Of a DNA stretch of 64,000 nucleotides, positions 36,463-46,109 are shown one piece after another; the stretch's first letter is position 1; each line of letters begins with the position of its first letter. Origin of the DNA: Hyphomicrobiales bacterium. GTDB lineage: Bacteria; Pseudomonadota; Alphaproteobacteria; Rhizobiales; Rhizobiaceae. Made by a program: the position numbers and the translations under genes. The stretch spans positions 89,619 through 153,618 of the forward strand of contig UCEZ01000018.1 in NCBI GenBank assembly GCA_900471525.1, read 5' to 3'. The notes below the pieces were generated by a model. It searched no databases. It saw nothing but the letters and a program-made list of their open reading frames with translations, and was not told the DNA's origin.

Positions 36463-37038
36463 ATGACAGGTAGCATGTCTCTACATCCGCTGCTCGACCA
36501 GGGTGTGCCGAAGGGCTCGCCGGGATTTTCAGGCGGCGTTCTGGTCTGCGAATGCGCTGACAGGCCTGTGAGGGTCAGGGTCGATGGCGACGTCGCTCAT
36601 AACCATGCCTGCGGCTGCACCAAGTGCTGGAAACCGGCCGGGGCGACGTTTTCGATCGTTGCGGTGGTTCCGCACGACAAGATCAGCGTGCTCGAAAACG
36701 GTGACAAACTCGCGGTCGTTGATAAGACGGCGCTGATCCAGCGTCATGCCTGCATGGGCTGCGGTGTTCACATGTACGGCCCGGTGGTGCGTGAGCATCC
36801 TTTCCAGGGGTTGGACTTCATTCATCCCGAACGCTTTGACAAGGACGGCTGGTCGCCGCCCGGATTTGCCGCTTTTGTGTCCTCGGTCATCGAATCCGGA
36901 ACGGACCCCGCCGACATGCCAGCCATCCGTGCCCGGTTGACGGAACTCGGCCTGACGCCGTCCGATTGCCTGAACAATGCGCTGATGGACTATATGGCCA
37001 CCTGGGTGGCGAAGAAGAGTGGTGTCCTGAAATCTTGA
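36463..37038 (+). CDS. gfa: S-(hydroxymethyl)glutathione synthase (glutathione-dependent formaldehyde-activating enzyme)
   Basis: 191 residues from the ATG at 36463 with GGAGGAGAAA directly upstream. Zinc-binding Cys clusters: [22 protein letters not shown] and [13 protein letters not shown], as in Gfa of Paracoccus and rhizobia. The length matches full-size Gfa rather than the shorter generic GFA-domain proteins. Catalyses formation of S-hydroxymethylglutathione from formaldehyde and glutathione. The partner dehydrogenase is not in the window. Confidence 0.92.
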   Translation: MTGSMSLHPLLDQGVPKGSPGFSGGVLVCECADRPVRVRVDGDVAHNHACGCTKCWKPAGATFSIVAVVPHDKISVLENGDKLAVVDKTALIQRHACMGCGVHMYGPVVREHPFQGLDFIHPERFDKDGWSPPGFAAFVSSVIESGTDPADMPAIRARLTELGLTPSDCLNNALMDYMATWVAKKSGVLKS

Positions 37039-37070
37039 TGCAGTCTTCCGCAGACACGTAAACATGCCAG

Positions 37071-37100
37071 ACAGAACGAAACAGAACGAAACAGAACGAA
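37071..37100. repeat. Three perfect 10-bp tandem repeats
   Basis: The unit ACAGAACGAA occurs three times in a row without a mismatch, between the end of gfa and the typA terminator. A copy-number-variable microsatellite of this type may differ between strains. Confidence 0.9.
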
Positions 37101-37133
37101 AAAGGGCGCAGCGATCGATATCGCTGCGCCCTT
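37101..37133 (-). terminator. Terminator of typA (possibly bidirectional with gfa)
   Basis: AAGGGCGCAGCG and CGCTGCGCCCTT form a 12-bp stem around ATCGATAT. Read on the minus strand the stem is followed by CTTTTTC from the tandem-repeat side. It lies 24 bp after the typA stop. Confidence 0.85.
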
Positions 37134-37157
37134 GTCTATTCCGTCGGAACCGCTTGC

Positions 37158-38987
37158 TTATGCAGCGCCGCGCGACTTTTCGAAACGCTTGCGGTCGTTG
37201 CTATCGAGGTACATCTTGCGAAGACGGATGTTCTTCGGCGTCACTTCAACCAGCTCGTCATCCTGAATCCAGGAGAGCGCGCGGTCGAGCGTCATGCGGA
37301 TCGGCGGGGTCAGCTTGACGGCTTCGTCCTTGCCGGAGGCGCGCATGTTGGTGAGCTTCTTACCCTTCAACACGTTGACCTCGAGGTCGTTGTCACGCGT
37401 GTGAATGCCGATGATCATGCCGGCATAGACCTTCTCGCCGGCATCGATGATCATCGGGCCGCGGTCTTCCAGGTTGAACATGGCGTAGGCAACGGATTCA
37501 CCGGCATCGTTGGAGAGCAGAACGCCCTGAACGCGGCCACCGATATCACCCTTGTAAGCCTGATACTCGTGGAACAGACGGTTCATGATCGCCGTGCCGC
37601 GCGTATCGGTCAACAGTTCCGACTGGTAGCCGATCAGGCCGCGGGTCGGGGCCAGGAACTTGAGGCGAACGCGGTTGCCACCGGACGGACGCAGTTCCGT
37701 CATTTCGGCCTTGCGCTCGGACATCTTCTGGACGACGACGCCGGAATGCTCTTCGTCGACGTCGATCACGACTTCCTCGACGGGCTCCAGCATCTGACCC
37801 GTGGCTTCATCCTTGTGCATGACGACGCGCGGACGCGATACGGCAAGCTCGAAGCCTTCGCGGCGCATGGTCTCGATGAGAACGGCAAGCTGCAATTCGC
37901 CGCGGCCGGAAACGTAGAACGAATCCTTGCCCTCGGCTTCTTCGATCTTCAGCGCGACGTTGCCTTCGGCTTCCTTGAGCAGGCGGTCACGAATGACGCG
38001 CGAGGTAACCTTGTCGCCTTCGGTGCCGGCAAGAGGCGAATCGTTGACGATGAAGGACATGGTGACGGTCGGCGGGTCGATCGGCTGGGCGTGCAGCGCC
38101 TCGGTGACCGAAGGATCGCAGAACGTGTCGGCGACCGTGCCCTTGGACAGGCCGGCGATGGCGACGATGTCACCCGCATGCGCTTCTTCGATCGGCGTAC
38201 GCTCGATGCCGCGGAATGCGAGGATCTTCGAGATACGGCCATTTTCGATCAGCTTGCCGTCCTGGCCGATGACCTTAACGGCCTGATTCGGCTTGATCGA
38301 GCCGGAATGGATGCGGCCGGTGATGATACGGCCGAGGAAGGGGTTGGCTTCCAGGATCGTGCCGATCATGCGGAACGCGCCGTCTTCGTCGCCGACGCTC
38401 GGCTCGGGAACATGCTTCAGAACGAGGTCGAGAAGCGGCGCGAGGCCTTCTTCCTTCGGACCTTCCGGATTGATGTTCATCCAGCCGTTGCGACCCGAAC
38501 CGTAGAGGATCGGGAAGTCGAGCTGCTCGTCGGTCGCGTCGAGGTTCGCAAAGAGATCGAAGACCTCGTTGATGACTTCCTCGTGGCGGCCGTCCGGACG
38601 GTCGATCTTGTTGATCGCGACGATCGGGCGAAGGCCGACCTTCAGGGCCTTGGAGACAACGAACTTGGTTTGCGGCATCGGGCCTTCCGAGCTGTCGACC
38701 AGAACGATGGCGCCATCGACCATCGACAGGATACGCTCGACTTCGCCACCGAAGTCGGCGTGGCCGGGGGTGTCGACGATGTTGATACGAACGCCCTTCC
38801 ACTCGATCGAGGTGGCCTTCGCCAGAATGGTGATGCCGCGCTCTTTTTCCAGATCGTTCGAATCCATCATGCGCTCGGTCGTGCGCTGGTTGTCGCGGAA
38901 CGAACCCGACTGCTTCAGAAGTTCGTCGACAAGCGTGGTTTTCCCATGGTCAACGTGTGCGATGATCGCGATGTTGCGCATTTTCAT
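37158..38987 (-). CDS. typA: Ribosome-associated GTPase TypA/BipA
   Basis: 609 residues from the ATG at 38987 ([17 protein letters not shown]). The G domain has G1 [14 protein letters not shown], switch [18 protein letters not shown] and [13 protein letters not shown]. Elongation-factor domains II, III and V are followed by the BipA-specific C-terminal domain ([36 protein letters not shown]). Binds the 30S/70S ribosome at the EF-G site and supports growth under stress and cold. An in-frame start 13 codons further up is unlikely. Confidence 0.96.
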   Translation of the reverse strand: MKMRNIAIIAHVDHGKTTLVDELLKQSGSFRDNQRTTERMMDSNDLEKERGITILAKATSIEWKGVRINIVDTPGHADFGGEVERILSMVDGAIVLVDSSEGPMPQTKFVVSKALKVGLRPIVAINKIDRPDGRHEEVINEVFDLFANLDATDEQLDFPILYGSGRNGWMNINPEGPKEEGLAPLLDLVLKHVPEPSVGDEDGAFRMIGTILEANPFLGRIITGRIHSGSIKPNQAVKVIGQDGKLIENGRISKILAFRGIERTPIEEAHAGDIVAIAGLSKGTVADTFCDPSVTEALHAQPIDPPTVTMSFIVNDSPLAGTEGDKVTSRVIRDRLLKEAEGNVALKIEEAEGKDSFYVSGRGELQLAVLIETMRREGFELAVSRPRVVMHKDEATGQMLEPVEEVVIDVDEEHSGVVVQKMSERKAEMTELRPSGGNRVRLKFLAPTRGLIGYQSELLTDTRGTAIMNRLFHEYQAYKGDIGGRVQGVLLSNDAGESVAYAMFNLEDRGPMIIDAGEKVYAGMIIGIHTRDNDLEVNVLKGKKLTNMRASGKDEAVKLTPPIRMTLDRALSWIQDDELVEVTPKNIRLRKMYLDSNDRKRFEKSRGAA

Positions 38988-39124
38988 GTGTGAATACTCG
39001 GAGGTTTCGGGGCGTATCTTAGGCACGCCGCATCTTCAATTGCGCGGCTCATACAGGTTTTTTTGCATTTGCGAAAGGGGGGACGGCGGCAAAGTCTTGA
39101 GAGACGGTGAATCCGGGAGCCGTT

Positions 39125-40717
39125 TCATACGGAATTTCCAGCGGGGTCGAGGGTGATCTGCCAGAGCTCTTGGTCGTCCCGATCCATCAGCCGAACCGTC
39201 ATCTGTTCGGTTTGGCCGTTGATATCGACGAGGCCGAAAAATTGCAGGCCGGCGGAAGGTGGCAGGTTCTGGTCGATACCGCTGCCCGATGCCTTGATAA
39301 AGCGTACATCCGGGCCGAAGGTCATGTCCAGCTCCTTCGGTCCATAGGTGCCGGAATGCAGGGGGCCGGAGACGAACTCCCAGAATGGCAGGAAGTCCTT
39401 GAAGGCGGCGCGGGCGGGATCGTAGTGGTGAGCGGCGGTATAATGCACGTCGGCCGTCAGCCAGACGATGTTCTGAATGGCGTTGTCGCGGATGAAGGTG
39501 AGGATATCGGCGAACTCCTTTTCGCGTCCGTCCGGCTGGCCATTGTCGCCGTTGGCAATAGCATCGGAGCCGCGCTTGTGGCTGAAATCGTCCCACACGA
39601 CGAGGCCGATCGGCATGTCGCAGGCGATCACTTTCCAAACCGCCTTGGAGGCTGCGAGTTCGCGTTTCAACCAGTCTGCCTGCCGCCATCCGAACAGATC
39701 GCTGCCGCCGCCCTGATTGGCTTCGCGATAGGAGCGCAGATCGACGAAAAAGACATCGAGCAGCCGGCCATAGGGTATTTTCCGAAAGATGCGGCCGGGC
39801 TGGGCGGGAATGGCGCGGATCGGCGTCATCTCCTGGAAGGCCTGCATCGCGCGGGCCGCATAGACGGAGACGTCCTTGTCAGGGTAACGGGAATCATCGT
39901 GGAGGTTCGTCGATGGCGACCAGTTGTTCAGCACCTCGTGGTCGTCCCACTGGTAGAAGGTCGGACAGGTGGCGTTCATGGCGCGGACGTGATCGTCGAG
40001 CAGATTGTATTTCCACTGGCCGCGATATTCGTCGAGGGTGCGCGCCACATCGCGCTTTTCCGGCGTGATGATGCGGTTTTTCCAGACGGTACCATCCCTG
40101 AGCTTGATCTCATCGGGGATCGGGTTGTCGGCATAGATCGTGTCGCCGGAATGGATGAAGAAGTCGGGTTCGTGCAGCTGCATGGTCGAATAGGTCTTCA
40201 TGCCGACATCGTCGATGCCCCAGCCTTGTCCTGCCGTGTCGCCCGACCAGACGAAGCGGACCGAGCGGCGGCGAAGCGGCGCCGTGCGGAACCGGCCACT
40301 GATCGGCTCGGAAACGCTGTTGCTGTCGTAGAGATCGGTCGCAGTGAAGCGGTAGAAGATGTCCTGATCGGCCAGCAGATTGTCGAGGGCGCATTTCACG
40401 GTGAAATCGCTGCCGGGCAGCGCATCGATCGGCGGCAGCCGTACCGGCGCGGAAAAGCTCTCCGTGGTCGAATATTCGACGCTAATGCGCGAGGGGCGAT
40501 CGGCCCGGGTCCAGATCATCCCGGACTTGGTATCGACATCGCCAGACTGGACGCCATGCGTGAAGGACGGCCGGCCGAAGTTGCGTGCATAAAAAGGCGT
40601 GGCGAGAACCGATGTGGCCGCAAACCCGGCCGCGCCTGCGGAAAGCAGAAAGGAGCGGCGGGTCAGTGTGTCCTGGATAGTGGCCAAATCTGCCTCCGGT
40701 ACCGTCTCGGGAATCAT
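39125..40717 (-). CDS. phoD: Alkaline phosphatase D (PhoD), Tat-exported
   Basis: 530 residues. A twin-arginine signal near residues 19-40 (LTRRSFLLSAGAAGFAATSV) precedes the PhoD N-terminal domain (SFTHGVQSGDVDTKSGMIWT), then the metallophosphatase core: WSGDTAGQGWGID, DFFIHSGDTIYADNP, WDDHEVLNNW, WLTADVHYTAAHHYDP. This periplasmic Ca/Fe-type phosphodiesterase/monoesterase is made under phosphate starvation. PHO-box-like repeats lie 33-94 bp upstream of its start, which fits PhoB control. Confidence 0.93.
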   Translation of the reverse strand: MIPETVPEADLATIQDTLTRRSFLLSAGAAGFAATSVLATPFYARNFGRPSFTHGVQSGDVDTKSGMIWTRADRPSRISVEYSTTESFSAPVRLPPIDALPGSDFTVKCALDNLLADQDIFYRFTATDLYDSNSVSEPISGRFRTAPLRRRSVRFVWSGDTAGQGWGIDDVGMKTYSTMQLHEPDFFIHSGDTIYADNPIPDEIKLRDGTVWKNRIITPEKRDVARTLDEYRGQWKYNLLDDHVRAMNATCPTFYQWDDHEVLNNWSPSTNLHDDSRYPDKDVSVYAARAMQAFQEMTPIRAIPAQPGRIFRKIPYGRLLDVFFVDLRSYREANQGGGSDLFGWRQADWLKRELAASKAVWKVIACDMPIGLVVWDDFSHKRGSDAIANGDNGQPDGREKEFADILTFIRDNAIQNIVWLTADVHYTAAHHYDPARAAFKDFLPFWEFVSGPLHSGTYGPKELDMTFGPDVRFIKASGSGIDQNLPPSAGLQFFGLVDINGQTEQMTVRLMDRDDQELWQITLDPAGNSV

Positions 40718-40749
40718 AAGAATCTCGAGGCGGACCTTTGGCGAAGCGG

Positions 40750-40767
40750 ATGTCAGCTGCTTTACAG
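40750..40767 (-). promoter_or_regulatory. PHO-box-like direct repeat upstream of phoD (proximal)
   Basis: On the minus strand CTGTAAA, 4 bp (GCAG), then CTGACAT: a 7-4-7 arrangement like the rhizobial PhoB box. It is 33 bp upstream of the phoD start codon. Confidence 0.6.
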
Positions 40768-40782
40768 TTGGATGAATCTATT

Positions 40783-40811
40783 CCAACGGTTTGGCGACAG
40801 TTCCATGACTG
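40783..40811 (-). promoter_or_regulatory. PHO-box-like direct repeats upstream of phoD (distal)
   Basis: On the minus strand CAGTCAT, GGAA, CTGTCGC, CAAA, CCGTTGG: three 7-mers at exact 11-bp steps, the spacing used by PhoB dimers. The third unit is degenerate. It lies just downstream of the M3 peptidase stop. Confidence 0.5.
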
Positions 40812-40820
40812 TATGGCGTC

Positions 40821-42911
40821 TCAGGCGTCAGACCCGGCCAGTTCCTCCGCTACCGCCAGACCTTTCTTGGCCAGCATCGCGTCCGGGCTCGGCAGCTTAC
40901 CGCGAAACGCCCTGTAGGCATCTTCCGGATCGATCGAGCCGCCGACGGAGTAGATGTTGTCCTTCAGCCTTTTCGCTGTCTCCGTGTTGAAGGCGTCGCC
41001 GGTTTCCTCAAAGGCGGCGAAGGCGTCGGCGTCGAGCACTTCCGACCACATGTAGGAATAATAGCCGGCCGAGTAGCCGTCGCCCGAGAACACATGCTGG
41101 AAATGCGGCGTCGCATGGCGCATGACGATTGAGGCCGGCATGCCGATCTTTTCCAGCACCTCGGCCTGCACCGCCATCGGATCTTCCACCGCACCGCGCG
41201 TGTGGAATGCCATGTCCACCAGCGCCGAGGATGTGAACTCCACCGTGTTGAAGCCGGAATTGAAGGTCCGGGCCGCGAGAACCTTGTCGAGCAAAGCCTG
41301 CGGCATCGGCTCGCCGGTTGCTTCGTGCACCGCGTATTTTTTCAGGATCGCCGGAACTGTCAGCCAATGCTCGTAAAGCTGCGACGGCAGTTCGACGAAA
41401 TCGCGCGAGACACTGGTGCCGGACACCGACGGATAGGTCACGTTGGACAGCATGCCGTGCAGCGCATGGCCGAACTCGTGGAACAGTGTGCGTGCATCAT
41501 CCAGCGAGAGAAGCGCCGGCTTGCCATCGCCCGGCTTGGCGAAGTTGCAGACATTATAGATGATCGGCAGTTCGCCGATTGAACCATTCTTCAGAGGCAG
41601 CCTGTGCTGGGACTGGAAAGCGCTCATCCAGGCGCCGGATCGCTTCGAGGAGCGGGCGAAATAATCGCCGAGGAAAAGGGCAACGAGCTTGCCGCTGGAA
41701 TCGCGGATATCGAAAACGCGGACATCGGGGTGATACCCTTTGACGCCCTTCTTTTCGGTCGCAGTGATCCCGAACAGGCGGTGCGCAACGTCGAAGCAGG
41801 CGTCGATGATCTTTTCGAGCTGCAGATAAAGTTTCAGTTCGCTTTCGGAGAAATTGAATTTCTGCGCCCGCAGCTTTTCGGCGTAGTGGCGCCAGTCCCA
41901 GGGCATGACCGGATGATTGTGGCCCTCAGCCGCGATCAGTGTGGCGAGATCGGCCTCTTCCTCCCGCGCCCGAACGGCCGCCTTTTCCCAGACCTGGGTC
42001 AGAAGCCCGTTCACGGCTTCCGGTGTCTTCGCCATGGTGTTGTCGAGCTTCAGCGCGGCATAGTTTTCGTAACCCAACAGTTTTGCCTTTTCGGCGCGCA
42101 GCGCCAGCGTCTGGCGGATCGTGTCGCGATTGTCGGTTTCTCCGTCATTTGCGCCGCGCGCGGTCCAGGCCTTGAAGGCTTGCTCACGCAGGTCGCGCTT
42201 TTCGGAAAAGGTCAGGAACGGCTCGATGATCGAGCGTGAGAGGGTGACGGCATATTTGCCGTCCTCGCCCCGGTCGCGCGCGGCGGACGCCATCGAATCC
42301 TTCAGGAAATGCGGCAGGCCTGCAAGCTCCGCTTCGTTGTCGAGGATCAGCGCCCAGCTCTTTTCGTCGGCCAGCACGTTCTGGCCGAACTTGGCGCCGA
42401 GGCTTGCGAGCGTTTCATTGATCGCAGCCAGTCGTTCCTGCTCGGCCTTCGGCAGCTTGGCGCCGGATTTGACGAAACCCTTCCAATGCCGTTCGAGCAC
42501 GCGGGTCTGCTCCAGATCGAGCCCGAGCTTTTCGCGGCCTTCCCACAACGCATCGATGCGGGCGAACAATTCCGCGTTCATGCCGATCTTCGAATAGTGC
42601 CGCGACATCTTCGGGGCGATATCCCGCTCCAGTGCCTGGATGACATCGTTGGTATGGGCACCGGCGCGGTTCCAGAACAGCGAGGAGACGCGCGACAGCG
42701 CGTCGCCGGCGATCTCCAGCGCCACGACGGTGTTCTCGAATGTCGGCTTCTCAAGATTGCCGGCGATTACATCTATCTCCGCCTCATGCTCGGCAAGGGC
42801 TGCCTCGAAGGACGCTGCAAAATCGTTGTCACTGACCGCCTCGAAGCGGGGCAGCCCATCCGGGCCGTTCCAGTCAGTGACGGCAGGGTTCAGCGCGGGG
42901 CTCGAAGTCAT
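40821..42911 (-). CDS. M3-family metallopeptidase (oligopeptidase A / dipeptidyl carboxypeptidase)
   Basis: 696 residues from the ATG at 42911, which has AAGGA upstream; an ATG six codons earlier lacks a ribosome site. The zinc site TLFHEFGHALHGML (HExxH) lies near residue 465, with the downstream Glu in SRDFVELPSQLYEHWL, and the C-terminal DGYSAGYYSYMWSEVLDADA block typical of M3A enzymes. It is a soluble peptidase that degrades oligopeptides, including cleaved signal peptides. The family is split between dcp- and prlC-type names and I cannot decide between them. Confidence 0.93.
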   Translation of the reverse strand: MTSSPALNPAVTDWNGPDGLPRFEAVSDNDFAASFEAALAEHEAEIDVIAGNLEKPTFENTVVALEIAGDALSRVSSLFWNRAGAHTNDVIQALERDIAPKMSRHYSKIGMNAELFARIDALWEGREKLGLDLEQTRVLERHWKGFVKSGAKLPKAEQERLAAINETLASLGAKFGQNVLADEKSWALILDNEAELAGLPHFLKDSMASAARDRGEDGKYAVTLSRSIIEPFLTFSEKRDLREQAFKAWTARGANDGETDNRDTIRQTLALRAEKAKLLGYENYAALKLDNTMAKTPEAVNGLLTQVWEKAAVRAREEEADLATLIAAEGHNHPVMPWDWRHYAEKLRAQKFNFSESELKLYLQLEKIIDACFDVAHRLFGITATEKKGVKGYHPDVRVFDIRDSSGKLVALFLGDYFARSSKRSGAWMSAFQSQHRLPLKNGSIGELPIIYNVCNFAKPGDGKPALLSLDDARTLFHEFGHALHGMLSNVTYPSVSGTSVSRDFVELPSQLYEHWLTVPAILKKYAVHEATGEPMPQALLDKVLAARTFNSGFNTVEFTSSALVDMAFHTRGAVEDPMAVQAEVLEKIGMPASIVMRHATPHFQHVFSGDGYSAGYYSYMWSEVLDADAFAAFEETGDAFNTETAKRLKDNIYSVGGSIDPEDAYRAFRGKLPSPDAMLAKKGLAVAEELAGSDA

Positions 42912-43024
42912 GGGGCAGTCCTTTCGCATTCCAATTGATCCGCTGATGGCGGGTGCCGCGTGCAGTTGTCGGCAGCGGTTATGGAGATATCAAGATGGTC
43001 AGATGGGCGTTTGCAGGTTCCGGA

Positions 43025-43666
43025 TCAAGGCTTTCTCACTCCGAGAAGACCGGGCGCCGCATGCCAGATGGCTTGCACCGCAAAGCCCATGAACAGCACC
43101 CCGGAAAGCCGGACGATGGCCAGTTCATGGCGGCGGTAGAAGCGGCGGACGACGGAAGCGCCGATGATGCCGATCAGGATGATGTCGGCGGCAAGGAACC
43201 CGAGGAAGGAAACGGCAAGCAGCGCCGGCAAAGCATGAAAATCGAGCGCGTTGGAGGAGCCGGCGAGCAGCGCCGTGAAGGTGGCGAGCGCCACCGGATA
43301 CCCCTTGGGGTTGGTCAGGCCGAAGATCAGGCCACGCCGATAGGGCCGCTCGACGGTCAGCAATGGCTGGTTCTCGCCGCGCGGCTTGGCCCGGAGTGCG
43401 GACCAGCCGATCCAGGCGAGATAGAAACCGCAGAGAAGGCCAAGAATATCGAAGACGGTGCTGCCGATGGTCTTGGCACCGACGATCGCCACCAGCGCCA
43501 GTGTCGACCAAAGCAGGTCGCCGGCCAGATGTCCGCCCATGAACAGCGCTCCCGCCTTGCGGCCTTGGCCAGCGCCGATGCCAAGAAGGGCGAGAAAGGC
43601 CGGGCCGGGGATGAGAACGTAAAGGAGGGCAGCCAGAAAGGCGCCGAAAAGCAGGGTCTGCGTCAT
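43025..43666 (-). CDS. LysE/RhtB-family amino-acid exporter
   Basis: 213 residues from the ATG at 43666 with AAGGAG upstream. Six hydrophobic segments. LLYVLIPGPAFLALLGIGAG carries the family's PGP motif and LIFGLTNPKGYPVALATFTA the TNPK motif. Convergent with nothing: the M3 gene lies 113 bp downstream on the same strand. Substrate unknown. Confidence 0.88.
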   Translation of the reverse strand: MTQTLLFGAFLAALLYVLIPGPAFLALLGIGAGQGRKAGALFMGGHLAGDLLWSTLALVAIVGAKTIGSTVFDILGLLCGFYLAWIGWSALRAKPRGENQPLLTVERPYRRGLIFGLTNPKGYPVALATFTALLAGSSNALDFHALPALLAVSFLGFLAADIILIGIIGASVVRRFYRRHELAIVRLSGVLFMGFAVQAIWHAAPGLLGVRKP

Positions 43667-43767
43667 GGAATCTCCTTGCGCGTAAAGAGCCATTCGACCT
43701 TGCGCAGGTGATTCCGTCAAGATGCGGACAGGGCCGGTCGAGGCCCCGCCGCGCGACCCGATGAGGT

Positions 43768-44031
43768 CTACTTCGCTTCCGTCGCCTTCATGGCGTTGTC
43801 GAGGTGCGTCGAACATTTCGCGGCATCGCCCGCCTTCATCGCCATTTTCGCACTGTCGACTTCCTGCATGGCCATCATCATCGCGTCCTTCTTCATCGGA
43901 TCGGTCATGCCCTTGGCCATTTCCTCCGTCTTCATGATCGATGCCTCGTCGCAGGCCATCATGCCTTGAGCGAAGGCGGGTGCAGACAGGCTGGCAACGA
44001 GGGCGGCGGCGGCAAGAATTGTCTTGAACAT
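43768..44031 (-). CDS. Small secreted Met/Ala/Lys-rich protein
   Basis: 87 residues with a textbook signal peptide (MFKTILAAAALVASLSAPAFA) and GGGAGAG before the ATG. The mature ~65 residues are helical, contain two Cys (ACDEA and KCSTH) that could pair, and nine Met. I recognise no named family; similar small periplasmic proteins occur in rhizobia. TTGAAC-AC-GTTCAA at 44091-44104, 60 bp upstream, could be its operator. Methionine richness could mean metal (for example Cu) binding, but that is speculation. Confidence 0.78.
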   Translation of the reverse strand: MFKTILAAAALVASLSAPAFAQGMMACDEASIMKTEEMAKGMTDPMKKDAMMMAMQEVDSAKMAMKAGDAAKCSTHLDNAMKATEAK

Positions 44032-44090
44032 TTTTCTCTCCCATTGAACGGGTGCATGATTGCTCCCGGGACGGACTGTGCGCCTGCCAT

Positions 44091-44104
44091 TTGAACACGT
44101 TCAA
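44091..44104. promoter_or_regulatory. Inverted repeat between the small secreted protein gene and marR
   Basis: TTGAAC and GTTCAA with a 2-bp centre. It lies 60 bp upstream of the small secreted protein and 164 bp upstream of marR. Operator function is inferred from symmetry alone. A second short symmetry, TAAG-N5-CTTA, lies near 44225-44240, just before marR. Confidence 0.3.
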
Positions 44105-44267
44105 CTCACGCGTCCGCGATGCACGTGGTTGTCATTGTGTGTGCATGGCCGTGATATTTTCGTGATCGCTTACTTAGACTGGCTCCATGTTGCCGGTCGC
44201 GCAAACCTTGCCGCCATCGCCCGCTGATGATAAGTAAAGCTTACGATAACAACCGAAGCGGATTGCC

Positions 44268-44747
44268 ATGCCGGTCAGACTGGAAACCGATACGATCGGA
44301 ATGCTGCTGACCGATGTCTCGCGGCTGCTGCGCGGCGCCTTCGACCGGCGCATCAGTGCATCGGGACTTGGCGTCACGCCCGGAGAGGCCCGCGCGCTGA
44401 TCCAGGTTGCGGCCACCGAAGGCATTAAGCAGGCGGATATTGCCATCCGGATGGGTATCGAGCCGATGACACTCTCCACTTATCTCGACCGCCTTGAAGG
44501 GCTTGGGCTTGTCGAACGGGTTCCCGATCCCTGCGACCGCCGGGCTAAGAATGTGGTCGTCACCGACAGCGCGGATTCGCTGCTCCGCGATCTTCGGAAA
44601 GAGGTGCGTGAACTGATGGATCAGGTGACGCTGGGGCTCGACGCCGATGGTCGCGAGGCATTGCGGGCAAGCCTCAAGGGTCTGCGCGAAAATCTACACC
44701 GGCTGGACCGCTGCGGTTCCCCCGACCGGAAGAGTGTCGTCGAATGA
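44268..44747 (+). CDS. MarR-family transcriptional regulator
   Basis: 159 residues with the winged-helix pattern of MarR: SRLLRGAFDRRISASGLGVT, EGIKQADIAIRMGIEPMTLS, then TYLDRLEGLGLVERVPDPCDRRAKNVVVTD, the wing. Overlaps the next gene by ATGA, so it is co-translated with the MFS efflux gene it probably controls. Ligand unknown. Confidence 0.9.
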   Translation: MPVRLETDTIGMLLTDVSRLLRGAFDRRISASGLGVTPGEARALIQVAATEGIKQADIAIRMGIEPMTLSTYLDRLEGLGLVERVPDPCDRRAKNVVVTDSADSLLRDLRKEVRELMDQVTLGLDADGREALRASLKGLRENLHRLDRCGSPDRKSVVE

Positions 44748-45961
44748 GTTTCCGGATGAGCGAACGGCGCACCAGCATGCTCGGCGCGTTGCTGGCGACC
44801 CTCGGGCCTATCTCCATGTCGATCTATACGCCGGCCATGCCGGAACTGGTGCGGGCCTTTGCGACCACCGAATCGATGATCAAGCTCACTTTGTCGGTCT
44901 ATTTTGGCGGTTTCTCTGTCGCGCAGCTGATCGCCGGGCCTATGTCCGATGCGTTCGGTCGCAAATAGGCAACGCTCGCCTTCGTCGGCATCAATCTTCT
45001 GGGCAGCCTGATCTGTGCTTTTGCGCCCTCCGTCGATTGGCTGCTTGCTGGCCGGCTGATCCAGGGCATTGGCGCCTCGGTCGGCATCACCGTAGCCCGC
45101 GCCATCGTCCGCGATCAGTTCGTCGGTGCCGAAGCCTCGCGGATCATGAACCTGATCGGCATCATGCTGGCGATCGGCCCGGCCATGGCGCCGACGCTTG
45201 GTGGTTTGGCTCTGGCGGCCCTCGGCTGGCAGGCGATCTTCTTCCTTTTGGTCGGCTTCGGGCTCCTTGCCATCTTCGCCGTCATCGTCTTCATGCGCGA
45301 GACCGCGACGCCGGATCGCCGCCGCGCCCGGCCGGGACCGCTTTTGTCGGCCTATAGTGAATTGGCCCGCGATCCGCGTTTCGTCGCCGCGGCCGCCGTG
45401 CTCGGCGGCTCGGTCGGCGCTCTGTATGCGCAATCGACGATGCTATCCTTCATCCTGATCGACAAGGTGGGCATGACGCCGACCGCCTTCGGTCTCGGCA
45501 TGCTGATGCAGACCGGCTCCTATTTTTCAGGTTCGGTCTGCCTGCGGCTGACGGCCGCAAAACTCGGCGGTGAGGGTTCGGTTCGCGTCGGCCTTGCCTG
45601 CTGCGGTCTTGGGGGGCTGCTGATTGCGCTGTCAGTGCATTTCATCGCGCCGAGCTACCTTTCGGTGATGCTGCCGGTCGCCTTCTCCAGCTTCGGCATC
45701 GCCTTCCTGACGCCGCATATGACGACGGCGGCGCTGCAATCCTTTCCGCATATCGCCGGTTCGGCATCGGCAATGATGGGCTTCATCCAGATGGCGGGCG
45801 GCTTTTTCGGCGGGCTTGCCGCAGCCCTCCTTGGTACGCCTTTTATCGCCTTTGGCATGATCATCCCGGCGATGCTGTTCGTCTCGGTCCTGAGCTACAT
45901 CCGGTTTGCCTCGCTGACACGCCGGATGGTGCTTAATGCGGCACGGGCCGTCGGCGAGTAA
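44744..45961 (+). pseudogene. Bcr/CflA-type MFS drug transporter interrupted by an in-frame amber codon
   Basis: A 406-codon frame that would encode a 12-helix multidrug transporter. The start reads MSERRTSMLGALLATLGPIS and includes GPMSDAFGRK. Codon 75 (44966-44968) is TAG, directly after the conserved GRK of motif A. The frame then continues without any further stop or shift: ATLAFVGINLLGSLICAFAP, RLIQGIGASVGITVARAIVR, LAIGPAMAPTLGG and on to the natural end at 45961. The Bcr family normally has an Arg or Lys-Pro here. A single base change could create the stop. Either the gene is freshly inactivated, or the base is a sequencing error, or the stop is suppressed; a reinitiated fragment from 45146 would lack the first helices. 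Confidence 0.85.
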
Positions 45962-46023
45962 GGAAGCCTACTTGCTTTGAAGGGCGTCTCGGATTGCTGG
46001 CAGATCCCGAAAACCACCTCTCG

Positions 46024-46109
46024 GGTCATCCTCGGGCTCGCCCCGAGGATCCATGCCCCCGGCTCCGGACCTAGCGTATGGATGCTCGGGTCAAGCCCGA
46101 GCATGACGG
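46024..46109. repeat. Palindromic intergenic repeat (rhizobial REP/RPE type)
   Basis: Outer arms GTCATCCTCGGGC and GCCCGAGCATGAC, with inner arms CTCGGGCTCGCCCCGAG and GCTCGGGTCAAGCCCGAGC and a central GGATCCATGC/GTATGGATGC pair. The element lies between the MFS gene and argG. This type of nested palindrome is dispersed in many rhizobial genomes. Confidence 0.75.

Noticed and set aside
37401..38993. 530-codon plus-strand frame antisense to typA
   Set aside because: TypA is unmistakable on the minus strand; the antisense product has no domain pattern.
39107..40990. 627-codon plus-strand frame antisense to phoD
   Set aside because: Shadow of the PhoD gene, with no ribosome site or motif.
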